A stretch of 29,720 nucleotides of DNA from CAYRYU01 sp964428355 (GTDB lineage: Bacteria; Muiribacteriota; Ozemobacteria; Ozemobacterales; Ozemobacteraceae), in NCBI GenBank assembly GCA_964428355.1, contig CAYRYU010000088.1, forward strand, positions 1 through 29,720, in the 5' to 3' direction. Positions 6,096 to 13,943 of this stretch are shown here, piece by piece (position 1 is the stretch's first letter; every line of letters starts with the position of its first letter). The notes below the pieces were generated by a model. It made no database searches. It was not told the DNA's origin and was given only the letters and a program-made list of their open reading frames with translations. A program made the translations under genes and the position numbers.

Positions 6096-9000
6096 TCAGT
6101 CGTCAGGAGAGCTCTTGTTCCATGCGGAACCTTCCTTGTACCCGACGATCGTCTGGGCGTGATTTGTATCCCAACTGGCCGGCGCGGTGTCGTTGTCGAT
6201 GACGTCGTTGGAATCGCGCAGTGGGTACAAGTCGCCTGCCATTATGGGAACGGTCACGCAATACCCACCGTTCAGAAGGGATTTGAGCAGCTGGATGTCC
6301 GCGTCGGTCCGGACCACGAAGTATCCATATTGGTTCATCTGGTTCTCGTCCCAGCCTTCGACCTCTTTTCCGCGGTAGTTCCCGGCTTCCCTCCAGGCAG
6401 GCTCCTTTGGCCAGAGCTTGAAGTCGGAAGTGTCGTAGGGCATCGTGTTCCAGCTCGAACAGCCCAGCCTGCAGATGAGGGTAACGGCATCAATGTAGCG
6501 GGATCCCTCGTCCTCGCCGTCGTTGATCTGGTGGTAGACGAAATCCGGACTGAGAATTCGGTTGAGGTTGGAATCGGGCGCACCCCTTTCGCTCAAGCCC
6601 TGAGGATCGGGCGAAACCCAGGTTGTACCTGAGAGATCCCAATTGTGATCGCGTGCCATGTTGTAGGTCTGGACGTAGTACGCGGTGGAGAAGCAGACGC
6701 AACTTCCCTTGCTGCCCTGGTTTCCGATCGGGGGGAAATGGATGCTCCTCGAATGGTCCACCGAGTCCGGAAGCGAGGCTCCATCCTTTCCCGTGGAAGT
6801 GGAAAAGGAACGCAGCTTCTTCATCCGTCCCCACTCATCGATAGTGGGGGGAATCATCCCGGTCCCATGCTTCCCGGCGATGATGGGGTTGTAATCCACC
6901 CCGGGCCGGAAAACCCTGAGCCTCTTCATATCCCGCTCCAATTCAGCACCGGAAGGCTGTTCCTCGATCCATAGATCCTCCCGCCGGGCGGCCCGGGCCA
7001 ACGGAAGGATCGCCTGGACCTCGGCCGCCGACAACGTTCCGGTCGTCGAAACGGTGAAATTGGTGGTCTGGTTGGACCCGAATGCCCCGGTTCCCCCACT
7101 TATGGTACGGAAAGGGGGTAAGGTGTAATCGGAATAGAACTCCAGGGCGAGACTGTTCACGAAACCGTCGGTCCCCTGCTGGTTCACGACGGACAGGAAG
7201 AAATCGTGGTCATTGATGAACCGGGCGAATTCGGAAATGTCCACGACCATCCGGCCCGAAGGAAACGGCCAGGGGCCTCCATGGAGTGTGGAGCCCCATC
7301 TGGCCTGAAGCTCCTTGAAAGCGACGGGGGCGCTCGGATCACCCAGGCCCAGAATGACCTTGCAGTCGTCGCGTTCAGGATGGGTCAGTTGGAATACAGC
7401 CACCACCCTTGGCTGGTAAACCTGTCCCGTGGAATTGCGGAAGTAGTAGACTTCCATTTCCTGCTTCTTCATCGTCTTGTAGGTCACCCAGTAGTGACCG
7501 TCAGGGATCGTTTCCCAGCTTCCGCCCTTACCCCAGGAGTTCACGAACTTGAAAGCTCCTTCCTGAGGGGCGGTCGGATCCTTTATCACGAAGGGAACGA
7601 CCCTGTCGGGCGGCGTGACGTTGTTTTCCTCGCTCAGCTCTGACACGGCGTTATCCGGGTCGATGATCCCCCCGATGAAATACTCTCCGGGCGGTAGATT
7701 CGGGACGGTGAAGTCGGTTTGGTAATAGCCGGAATCCGGGAACCTCCCGAACCCGTTGATATCGAAACTTTCCGATGCTATCAGCATATCCGCAGCGCTG
7801 ATTGTGCGATCGGGGGATATGTAGAACCTGATCGGGAAGGAGCCGTTCGGTGAATCCCCGGCGTTCACGAACAGGTACTGCAAACGTGCCGATGCGCCGG
7901 GCACTCCAGCCGGGCGATTGTAGGAAACCCACCTGGACCCCGTCGCAAGCGACAGATCGGGCCTTCCGGAAACCGCTTCGACCCTTCCCAGGAACTTCCT
8001 GCGGGTATGATCCGCCGCCATTCGCACCCAGACCATATTTCCGACGACAAATGTCACCGGAACGACCGATCCCGGGCAGGGGGAGTAGGAAGCTTCGTTG
8101 TCGAGGCTGTATTCCATCGTCACCGCAACCTGGCAGATCAGCCCGCGGGTGACATCCATGAATGCCCCATCGGGGGAGATGTCCTGAACAACGTTGACCG
8201 TGACCTGGTAGACCTGGGTGGAGGAATCGGCCCCGGTAACCGTGTAGGGAACGGGGACCCCGTCGGTGAAATTCTGCCCGACCCCGGACTGGGGGCTGAC
8301 CGAAACCCCGGTATGCCGGATCGTCGGAACGAGGTTCGCCAGGGAGGTTCCCCAGGGCACCTCTATCGAGATCCTTCGCGTGGCTTGATCGATACGGCCG
8401 ATGGCGAAAGGTGCCAGACCCTGGAAATCGAATGAGGTGATGAGCTTTTCGCCTGCGGCGGTGAAGTTCCATTGGGTCTTGTTCGAAATACCCGGGAAGG
8501 GGTTCCCTGCGAGGTCCGTGATGCAACCCGCTTCGATCATGACGTAGTATTGGGTTCCCGAAGTGAGGGGGTTCGAGGGAAGGATGCGGACCATCGTTCC
8601 CGAAACCTCGAGGCGGCCGGAGGAAAAGGGGAACTCCTCGACGACGGCGTCCGTCAACGTGTCGCGGAGGAAAACGCGCCCGGAAGATCCGATGGCGACC
8701 TTCTCCTTGAATGAGATGCTCAGGATCGCCCCAAGGGGAACATCCGTCGCCTCGTCCGCCGGGGACAGGGAATTCAGGGCAACAGGTTCGGGGGGAGCGG
8801 TGTCGATCGTGAGACTCTTGTTCCAGTAGAGCGATCCCGCGGACGAGGGTTCCGGGAGGGTGTTGTCCGCGACGTTTCCTGCGATGTCGCCGATCGCCCC
8901 GGTCAGGGCTCCCGTGTCGGTGTAATCCAGATAAGTGCAGCTGTCCCCGGGCTGAACCACGTATCTGAAAGAAAGGCTGGCGATTCCACCGGAGGAGTTG

Positions 9001-11645
9001 CAAAGGGCGATCCGGTCGATAGTGCCGGTCTCAAGTTTCAGGGAGGGTTGGCCGGTGAAAACCACGGGCTCGGAAAAAATGACCAGAACGTCGATCAGGG
9101 CTCCAACTCCGTAGGATCCGTCGGCATTGTCGGAGGTCACCGATGTAACCGTCGGAGAGGTAAGGTCGTACTTCCGCGTGAAGGTGGGCGGGGCGATGTT
9201 TCCTTTTCCATCCGCGCTTTGAGCGGAATTCTCGGCGACATCGATCCTCACCTCGCCCTCGGCCATCGGGATGACGTCGAAGCAGAAGATCCGGCCGGGT
9301 ACAATCGTCTGAAAGTTCGTTTTGGCGCCGCCCATCACGTTGATGTCTTCGAGGGCGAAACCGGTCACCATTGAATCGAATGTCACCGTAACCGGGATCG
9401 GGGAAACGCGGGTCGATTCGGAAGCTGTGCTGGAAATGGATACCGTGGGCCGCTCGCCGACGTAGGTGCGGGTGAGGGAAACGGATGCGTGGTTCCCGTT
9501 CCCGGCGGAATCAGTGGCGACTCCCGCCTTGACCGATATGGAGACCTGTCCAACGGCAATCGGGTGAACCCCGAACGTGAAGACCTTGTTGGGATCGATG
9601 GTCTGGAAACTCGCCGTGGTCCCGTTCGTCACGGTTACATCGTCGATCGAGAAGCCGGTCACCGGTTCGTCGAAACTGGCGGTGACCATTATCGGCACGG
9701 TCCTGGTGGGCTCAGAGGCGTTTGTCGTCAGCACTACAAAAGGGGCGATCGGATCATACAGGCGCGACAACCTCACAGCTGCAGAGTTGCCGTTTCCCGA
9801 GGAATCGCTGGCGACTCCGGCGGCGATGTCGACGGTCACGGTTCCCGCTCCTCCCGGAACGACATCCAGAGAGAACCGGACACCGGCCTGGAGGGTCTGG
9901 AAATTTCCAGAGGTTCCGTTTCCAACCGTCACGTCATCGATCGTGAAACCGGTTACCGATTCGGTAAAAGTGACCGTCACGGGAATCGGAGCGGTGTTCG
10001 TCGGGTCGGGAGCGGTGGTGGAAAGGCTGACTGCGGGACGATCGAAATCCCCGGTCGAGAAGCTCCATGTTTTTCCGGAAACGAGGGCATTCTGCGCCAG
10101 GTCACGGATTCCATTGGTGATTGCGGCGGTAAAGGTGGATTCGGGATCCAGGGAAACGGAGGGGGTGAAGGTGGCAACGCGGCCGTCGGAGCTGAGGGCA
10201 ACCGTCCCAGGTAGTGATACCGAGCCTTTCATGAGTGTGAAAGTGGAAGTCGAAAGGGATGTCGGGTCGATGGCTTCGCTGAAGGTCACGGAGATTCCGG
10301 AATCGGTCGGGACACCAACCGCATTCTCGGCGGGATGGACACTCGAGATCGTGGGGGGGGTGAAATCGCCGCCCAGCGATCCGGTCGTGAAGTTCCAGGT
10401 TACCGCCTGTTCCATGGCCGTTCCCTGGGCGCTCCTGACACCCTGGGAAATCGTGACTGTATGCAGGGTACCAGCCGCCATCGGAGAGGCGGGCCGGAAG
10501 GATACCGTGGTGTTGTTCGGAAAAATCGAGAAAAGAAGTGGGATGGAGACCCCTTTGGCTGTCAGGGAGATGTTCGACGCGGTCAAGGTCTTGGGGTCCA
10601 TCGCCTGGTTGAATGTGGCCCAGGGGGATGTGTCGGATGAGACTCCGACCGCATTCGCGGCGGGAGAAAACCCGGTGATGGTGGGTGAGACGGAGACAAG
10701 TCCGTTAACCGTGATGTAAACCGAGAACCGGCTGGTGAGTCCGAAGGGATCGCTGGCCACGAAGGTGATGGTCGCAGGTCCTCCCTGGTCGGGAGCCATC
10801 CAATATGCGCCGAGGCCTCCGGAATCCGGGGTCAGTTTTCCCCTGCTGGTTTCCCAGGCGAGTGAAAGCTGCTGGGACTCGGGATCCTGGGCGGTGGCGG
10901 ACAGCCTGATGCTTCCTCCCGGAGAGACCCGTGTCGCTGATGGCTTGATCGTCACCACCGGAGGACGGTTGGTATCGCCGGTTCGGGGAAGCATGGTTTC
11001 GAGGTTGACCGGGGACGACGACAGGAAGGGGATTTCCATCGATGTCGTCTGGAACCCGGTGGCCTGAAACTCGACGGTTCCGAGCTGGCCGGAAGGAATA
11101 GGGGGAGTGGTGAACCGGCCGCTGGTGTTGGTGGTTACGGATTCGCCCCAAATGGTCACGACCGCGTTCACGATGGGGTTGTTCGAAGCGTCCCGCAAGA
11201 TTCCGACCATGCTTCCGTCGGCCTCGGCGAGAACCAGGGTTCCCGTCTTTCCTTCGGGAGAATCCTCGGAAACGGTGACGACCGCGGATCGGGCCTTGAA
11301 AAAAGCCCCGCTGGTCGATTGGACCCTGGCTATCACCCGATGGGATCCCGGGGAAACCGGGCTGAGATGAAAGACCCCGTTTACGCCGGAGAAGGTGCGC
11401 ACTGCGGGGTTTGATTCCAGGAACACCTCCGCACCTGAAACCCCCGAGTCGGGAAGGATATCAGGCCGGATGGAGGTCACCAGGTCCCGGGATGATAGAA
11501 TGCTTCCCGAAATTCGCAAAACCCCTTTGGCCAATCCCGGAAGCGGGTCATTTCCGACCCCTCCCCCCGCGCACCCGATAACCCACCCGAGCACGAGGAG
11601 ACAAGAAAAGAGGCCGAGGGTTCTTCCCAGCGTGATTCTTCCCAT
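6096..11645 (-). CDS. Giant Ig-repeat lipoprotein with circularly permuted papain-like (C1A) peptidase region
   Basis: 1849 residues; ATG 11645 preceded by AAAGGGA. A lipobox WVIG|C at C25 predicts an envelope lipoprotein. In order: carboxypeptidase-regulatory-like modules (~40-220), a PKD-like module (~225-315), two Big_5/SbsA-type Ig modules (~318-530), three related 'DxPxVxL...VTGFxIDDVTV' Ig repeats plus further Ig modules (~530-1110), a DUF5018-like 'vPxGTxLxxLxPTI' segment (~1115-1200) and a CARDB-like module (~1228-1352). Then comes GAFKFVNSWGKGG...DGHYWVTY (from 1363), which is the C-terminal Asn segment of papain peptidases, with the beta domain that usually follows it (to ~1500). 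Only afterwards come the Cys segment (GNQGSKGSC, C1649) and His segment (NHAQTIVGY, H1829), and the protein stops 20 residues later. All three catalytic residues exist, but in the order Asn-Cys-His. The usual Trp after the Cys is Val. About 20 N-x-S/T sequons are present, which is not clearly above chance. Confidence 0.85.
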   Translation of the reverse strand: MGRITLGRTLGLFSCLLVLGWVIGCAGGGVGNDPLPGLAKGVLRISGSILSSRDLVTSIRPDILPDSGVSGAEVFLESNPAVRTFSGVNGVFHLSPVSPGSHRVIARVQSTSGAFFKARSAVVTVSEDSPEGKTGTLVLAEADGSMVGILRDASNNPIVNAVVTIWGESVTTNTSGRFTTPPIPSGQLGTVEFQATGFQTTSMEIPFLSSSPVNLETMLPRTGDTNRPPVVTIKPSATRVSPGGSIRLSATAQDPESQQLSLAWETSRGKLTPDSGGLGAYWMAPDQGGPATITFVASDPFGLTSRFSVYITVNGLVSVSPTITGFSPAANAVGVSSDTSPWATFNQAMDPKTLTASNISLTAKGVSIPLLFSIFPNNTTVSFRPASPMAAGTLHTVTISQGVRSAQGTAMEQAVTWNFTTGSLGGDFTPPTISSVHPAENAVGVPTDSGISVTFSEAIDPTSLSTSTFTLMKGSVSLPGTVALSSDGRVATFTPSVSLDPESTFTAAITNGIRDLAQNALVSGKTWSFSTGDFDRPAVSLSTTAPDPTNTAPIPVTVTFTESVTGFTIDDVTVGNGTSGNFQTLQAGVRFSLDVVPGGAGTVTVDIAAGVASDSSGNGNSAAVRLSRLYDPIAPFVVLTTNASEPTRTVPIMVTASFDEPVTGFSIDDVTVTNGTTASFQTIDPNKVFTFGVHPIAVGQVSISVKAGVATDSAGNGNHASVSLTRTYVGERPTVSISSTASESTRVSPIPVTVTFDSMVTGFALEDINVMGGAKTNFQTIVPGRIFCFDVIPMAEGEVRIDVAENSAQSADGKGNIAPPTFTRKYDLTSPTVTSVTSDNADGSYGVGALIDVLVIFSEPVVFTGQPSLKLETGTIDRIALCNSSGGIASLSFRYVVQPGDSCTYLDYTDTGALTGAIGDIAGNVADNTLPEPSSAGSLYWNKSLTIDTAPPEPVALNSLSPADEATDVPLGAILSISFKEKVAIGSSGRVFLRDTLTDAVVEEFPFSSGRLEVSGTMVRILPSNPLTSGTQYYVMIEAGCITDLAGNPFPGISNKTQWNFTAAGEKLITSFDFQGLAPFAIGRIDQATRRISIEVPWGTSLANLVPTIRHTGVSVSPQSGVGQNFTDGVPVPYTVTGADSSTQVYQVTVNVVQDISPDGAFMDVTRGLICQVAVTMEYSLDNEASYSPCPGSVVPVTFVVGNMVWVRMAADHTRRKFLGRVEAVSGRPDLSLATGSRWVSYNRPAGVPGASARLQYLFVNAGDSPNGSFPIRFYISPDRTISAADMLIASESFDINGFGRFPDSGYYQTDFTVPNLPPGEYFIGGIIDPDNAVSELSEENNVTPPDRVVPFVIKDPTAPQEGAFKFVNSWGKGGSWETIPDGHYWVTYKTMKKQEMEVYYFRNSTGQVYQPRVVAVFQLTHPERDDCKVILGLGDPSAPVAFKELQARWGSTLHGGPWPFPSGRMVVDISEFARFINDHDFFLSVVNQQGTDGFVNSLALEFYSDYTLPPFRTISGGTGAFGSNQTTNFTVSTTGTLSAAEVQAILPLARAARREDLWIEEQPSGAELERDMKRLRVFRPGVDYNPIIAGKHGTGMIPPTIDEWGRMKKLRSFSTSTGKDGASLPDSVDHSRSIHFPPIGNQGSKGSCVCFSTAYYVQTYNMARDHNWDLSGTTWVSPDPQGLSERGAPDSNLNRILSPDFVYHQINDGEDEGSRYIDAVTLICRLGCSSWNTMPYDTSDFKLWPKEPAWREAGNYRGKEVEGWDENQMNQYGYFVVRTDADIQLLKSLLNGGYCVTVPIMAGDLYPLRDSNDVIDNDTAPASWDTNHAQTIVGYKEGSAWNKSSPDD

Positions 11646-11977
11646 GATTTCCCTTTCACCGAATCTGCGAATCCAAAAATTGCCGAAAGGAATTCTTCCA
11701 AAGACCTTTCAGGAAATCCATCGGAAAGTGGCGGGGAAAGGCTTAGGGAAAAAGGGGGACATGTGAATCTTTAACGTCACGAATCAAAGGAAGCTTTTGT
11801 TCGAACGAAACAACGAGACAATGTCGGAGAAAACAACTCACCTCTCCCCAAGAGGCTCCGAGACATATTCTATGGGGACGGTCCAGATATATGAAACAAA
11901 AATTGAACCCATTCATTCCCTGAATCGTATGGAAGGGTGAGACCGAAAAAGGGCGATTGGATTGGAGGGAATTTACA
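11646..11977. other. Divergent intergenic region
   Basis: 332 bases between the divergent lipoprotein and caspase-like genes, AT-richer than the surrounding genes. It should hold both promoters, but I find no convincing -35/-10 pair. TATATG near 11887 and TATTCT near 11866 are weak candidates. A short perfect hairpin CCTCT/AGAGG sits at 11841-11855. An ORF at 11743-12243 on the minus strand is a shadow of the next gene. Confidence 0.4.
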
Positions 11978-12712
11978 ATGGGAAACAAAATGATGCTCGT
12001 GGTCATGTTGATCATGGCTTTCGTTGGTTTTTTCCAGGTCGCATTTGCCGGCCCATTCGATGAAGACGCTGTGGGAGTGGCGGAAAGCAGCTCCGGTGAG
12101 GTTTCTTCCCTTCCCGCCCCGGAAGTTCCACCCGCTCCAGCGAAAACTTCCCCCGCGTCCGCAAAACCCGCGAAGGGCGAAACCACCTGGACGGATGTGA
12201 AGACCGACAACTCCGGCGGTTTCCGGATGAGCAACAAGACCACGGTCTATTACATGAAGAACGGGAAGAAGGTTTCCCGGAGCGTCGGATCATCCACGAC
12301 CGACGACCTGGTTGCCCTTCTCCAGGACCTCAATCGTCAGGGAATCAAGATCACGGAACTGGAGATCAAAGGTCACGGTGCTCCCGAACTCCAACAGATG
12401 GGGGCGGGCACCTTCCTGATCGCCACCAACAAATCGGTTCTCGCCCACATGAAGGATGGACGCGACATCGACATCACCCCGCTTCTCCGAACGGTTCTAA
12501 CTCCAGACGCGAAGGTGAACCTCAATGGGTGCAAGACCGGCCGTGGGTCCGATCCCGTTGCCCAGGAGTTCAGCCGTGCCCTTCCCGGCCGGACCGTCAC
12601 CGGGGGCGCCTTCTACCAGCTCGGGATCCCCTTCCTCGCCAAGTCCTTCGGGACGAAGATGCATTTCAAGGACGGGGTTCTGCTGAGCAAGAAATGGTAC
12701 CGCGTGGACTGA
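11978..12712 (+). CDS. Secreted protein with caspase-like His/Cys pattern (DUF4347-like)
   Basis: 244 residues from ATG 11978, chosen because GGAGGG lies 8 nt upstream; the TTG at 11957 lacks a site. A signal peptide ends near QVAFA|GP (~residue 24), followed by a Ser/Pro/Ala-rich linker to ~65. The C-terminal domain alternates strands with ELEIKGHGAPE (H133) and KVNLNGCKTGRG (C185), then VAQEFSRALPGRTVTGG. Strand-His-Gly followed by strand-x-G-Cys resembles clan CD (caspase-like) peptidases and the DUF4347 family of secreted proteins, where 'sHG' and 'yGCd' hold these positions. It could be a small protease or an inactive relative. It is divergent from the papain-like lipoprotein gene. Existence is sure; function is inference. 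Confidence 0.75.
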   Translation: MGNKMMLVVMLIMAFVGFFQVAFAGPFDEDAVGVAESSSGEVSSLPAPEVPPAPAKTSPASAKPAKGETTWTDVKTDNSGGFRMSNKTTVYYMKNGKKVSRSVGSSTTDDLVALLQDLNRQGIKITELEIKGHGAPELQQMGAGTFLIATNKSVLAHMKDGRDIDITPLLRTVLTPDAKVNLNGCKTGRGSDPVAQEFSRALPGRTVTGGAFYQLGIPFLAKSFGTKMHFKDGVLLSKKWYRVD

Positions 12713-12971
12713 GCCGGCGGGACAGCCGAAGATTCGAGGGATCCGCTGGAACCCGGTTCCGGCAAGGAACGTCCGCTGCTTGAATCCCTGGTGAAAAAGC
12801 AATACCTTTGAGCAATGAGCCAATATACTGAAGAAGGGTGCGTTGTTCAGAGGTCCGATTCGGACACATCGGCGGGCAAAATGTGGTATCGCGTTCACGG
12901 AAACCCGGAATGAAACCACCACTGCGAGCTGATCTGCCACGCCATCCTTCGACAGAAGGAGGGAGTGGAAG

Positions 12972-13757
12972 ATGACGGGGTTCATCTGCCTTCACGAGAA
13001 AGCGGTCATAGAGGAGTTCCTGCGCCGGGAAACGGACCTGCACATATACGAACTCGGAGATCTCGACGAATTCTTCTGGCCCAAGACTCTCTGGTTCGGT
13101 GGGAAAGACAAGGGTGGAATTTCCTCCCTGGTGATGCTTTACGTGGGGCTCGTCCATCCGACCCTTCTCGCCATGGGAAGTGTTCCCCCGCTGGTCGAAC
13201 TGATCCGGGAACTTTCCGACCTCCTGCCCCACTGGTTCTATGCCCATGTTTCTCCAGGGGTGGAGGCCGGCTTCCAGGGGAAGTTCCAGGTGGAATCCCC
13301 CCACGAGCATCTGAAAATGAGCCTGAAGAAGCCCACCCTCACCCTGGGCCCCGATGAGTCCAGGGCGGAACGCCTTGGTCCCGAGAACCTGGCGGAAGTG
13401 CTGCAATTGTACAAGGAAAGCTACCCCGCGAACTGGTTCGATCCGCGGATGCTCGAAACTCGGGAGTATTTTGGGGTCAGGGAAGGGGCACGCCTGGTCA
13501 GCATCGCCGGCGTGCACGTTTTTTCGCCTTCAATGAAGGTTGCCGCGCTCGGGAACATCGCCACCGCGCCCTCCCACAGACGGAAGGGCCTGGGAACGAT
13601 CGTCACGCGCGACCTGTGCCGGTCGCTGCTCAAGAAGGTCGACAACATCGGGCTGAACGTCTTTGCGAACAATCGGGCGGCCATATCCTGCTACAAGAAG
13701 CTCGGTTTCGAGATCGTGACACCGTATCTGGAATTCAGCGTCCACAGGAACTCCTAG
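12972..13757 (+). CDS. GNAT-family N-acetyltransferase
   Basis: 261 residues; ATG 12972 with AAGGAGGG 8 nt upstream, an excellent site. The C-terminal half is a GNAT/FR47-like fold: the acetyl-CoA binding loop is ATAPSHRRKGLGT (~197-209, RxxGxG pattern), followed by the beta-5/helix segment NVFANNRAAISCYKKLGFE (~232-250), typical of the family. The N-terminal half (~1-130, with YELGDLDEFFWP) is the extra domain found in two-domain GNAT proteins of about 260 residues. It would transfer an acetyl group from acetyl-CoA to an amine; the substrate cannot be told. Gaps of 259 nt before and 186 nt after suggest its own transcript. A TATACT at 12824 might be a -10, but no -35 is seen. Confidence 0.85.
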   Translation: MTGFICLHEKAVIEEFLRRETDLHIYELGDLDEFFWPKTLWFGGKDKGGISSLVMLYVGLVHPTLLAMGSVPPLVELIRELSDLLPHWFYAHVSPGVEAGFQGKFQVESPHEHLKMSLKKPTLTLGPDESRAERLGPENLAEVLQLYKESYPANWFDPRMLETREYFGVREGARLVSIAGVHVFSPSMKVAALGNIATAPSHRRKGLGTIVTRDLCRSLLKKVDNIGLNVFANNRAAISCYKKLGFEIVTPYLEFSVHRNS

Positions 13758-13943
13758 AAGGGCAGTGACAAGGCTGGCGGAGTTACTTCTTCGGACGTGG
13801 TCGCGTGTGGTCGGTGGAAGGGCGGAGGAGGCTCGAGAACCAGGTTTTGTTGCCGGTAATGGGAAAAACGGTTCTCAAATGAAGCAAATCGAAGGCAACA
13901 AATGGTTGGGGTGATCTGAATCGAACCATTTTCGCGCAATCCC

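Noticed and set aside
6064..6100. Frameshift that would restore a normal papain C-terminus after the His segment
   Set aside because: None of the reading frames immediately downstream contains an NSWG-like segment. The only such segment is upstream at residue 1369.
7651..9003. 450-codon minus-strand ORF
   Set aside because: Shifted frame of the same lipoprotein gene, Arg/Gly/His-rich; the main frame carries continuous domains.
9577..10719. 380-codon plus-strand ORF
   Set aside because: Lies wholly antisense to the Ig repeats of the lipoprotein. Val/Thr-rich mirror of repeat coding, no ribosome site.
12824..12829. TATACT as promoter of the GNAT gene
   Set aside because: Good -10 hexamer, but no -35 at 15-19 nt and no TGn extension, so it is not listed as a feature.
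13900..13943. tRNA-like T-loop (GAATCGAACC)
   Set aside because: No acceptor stem, anticodon arm or D arm can be built around it.
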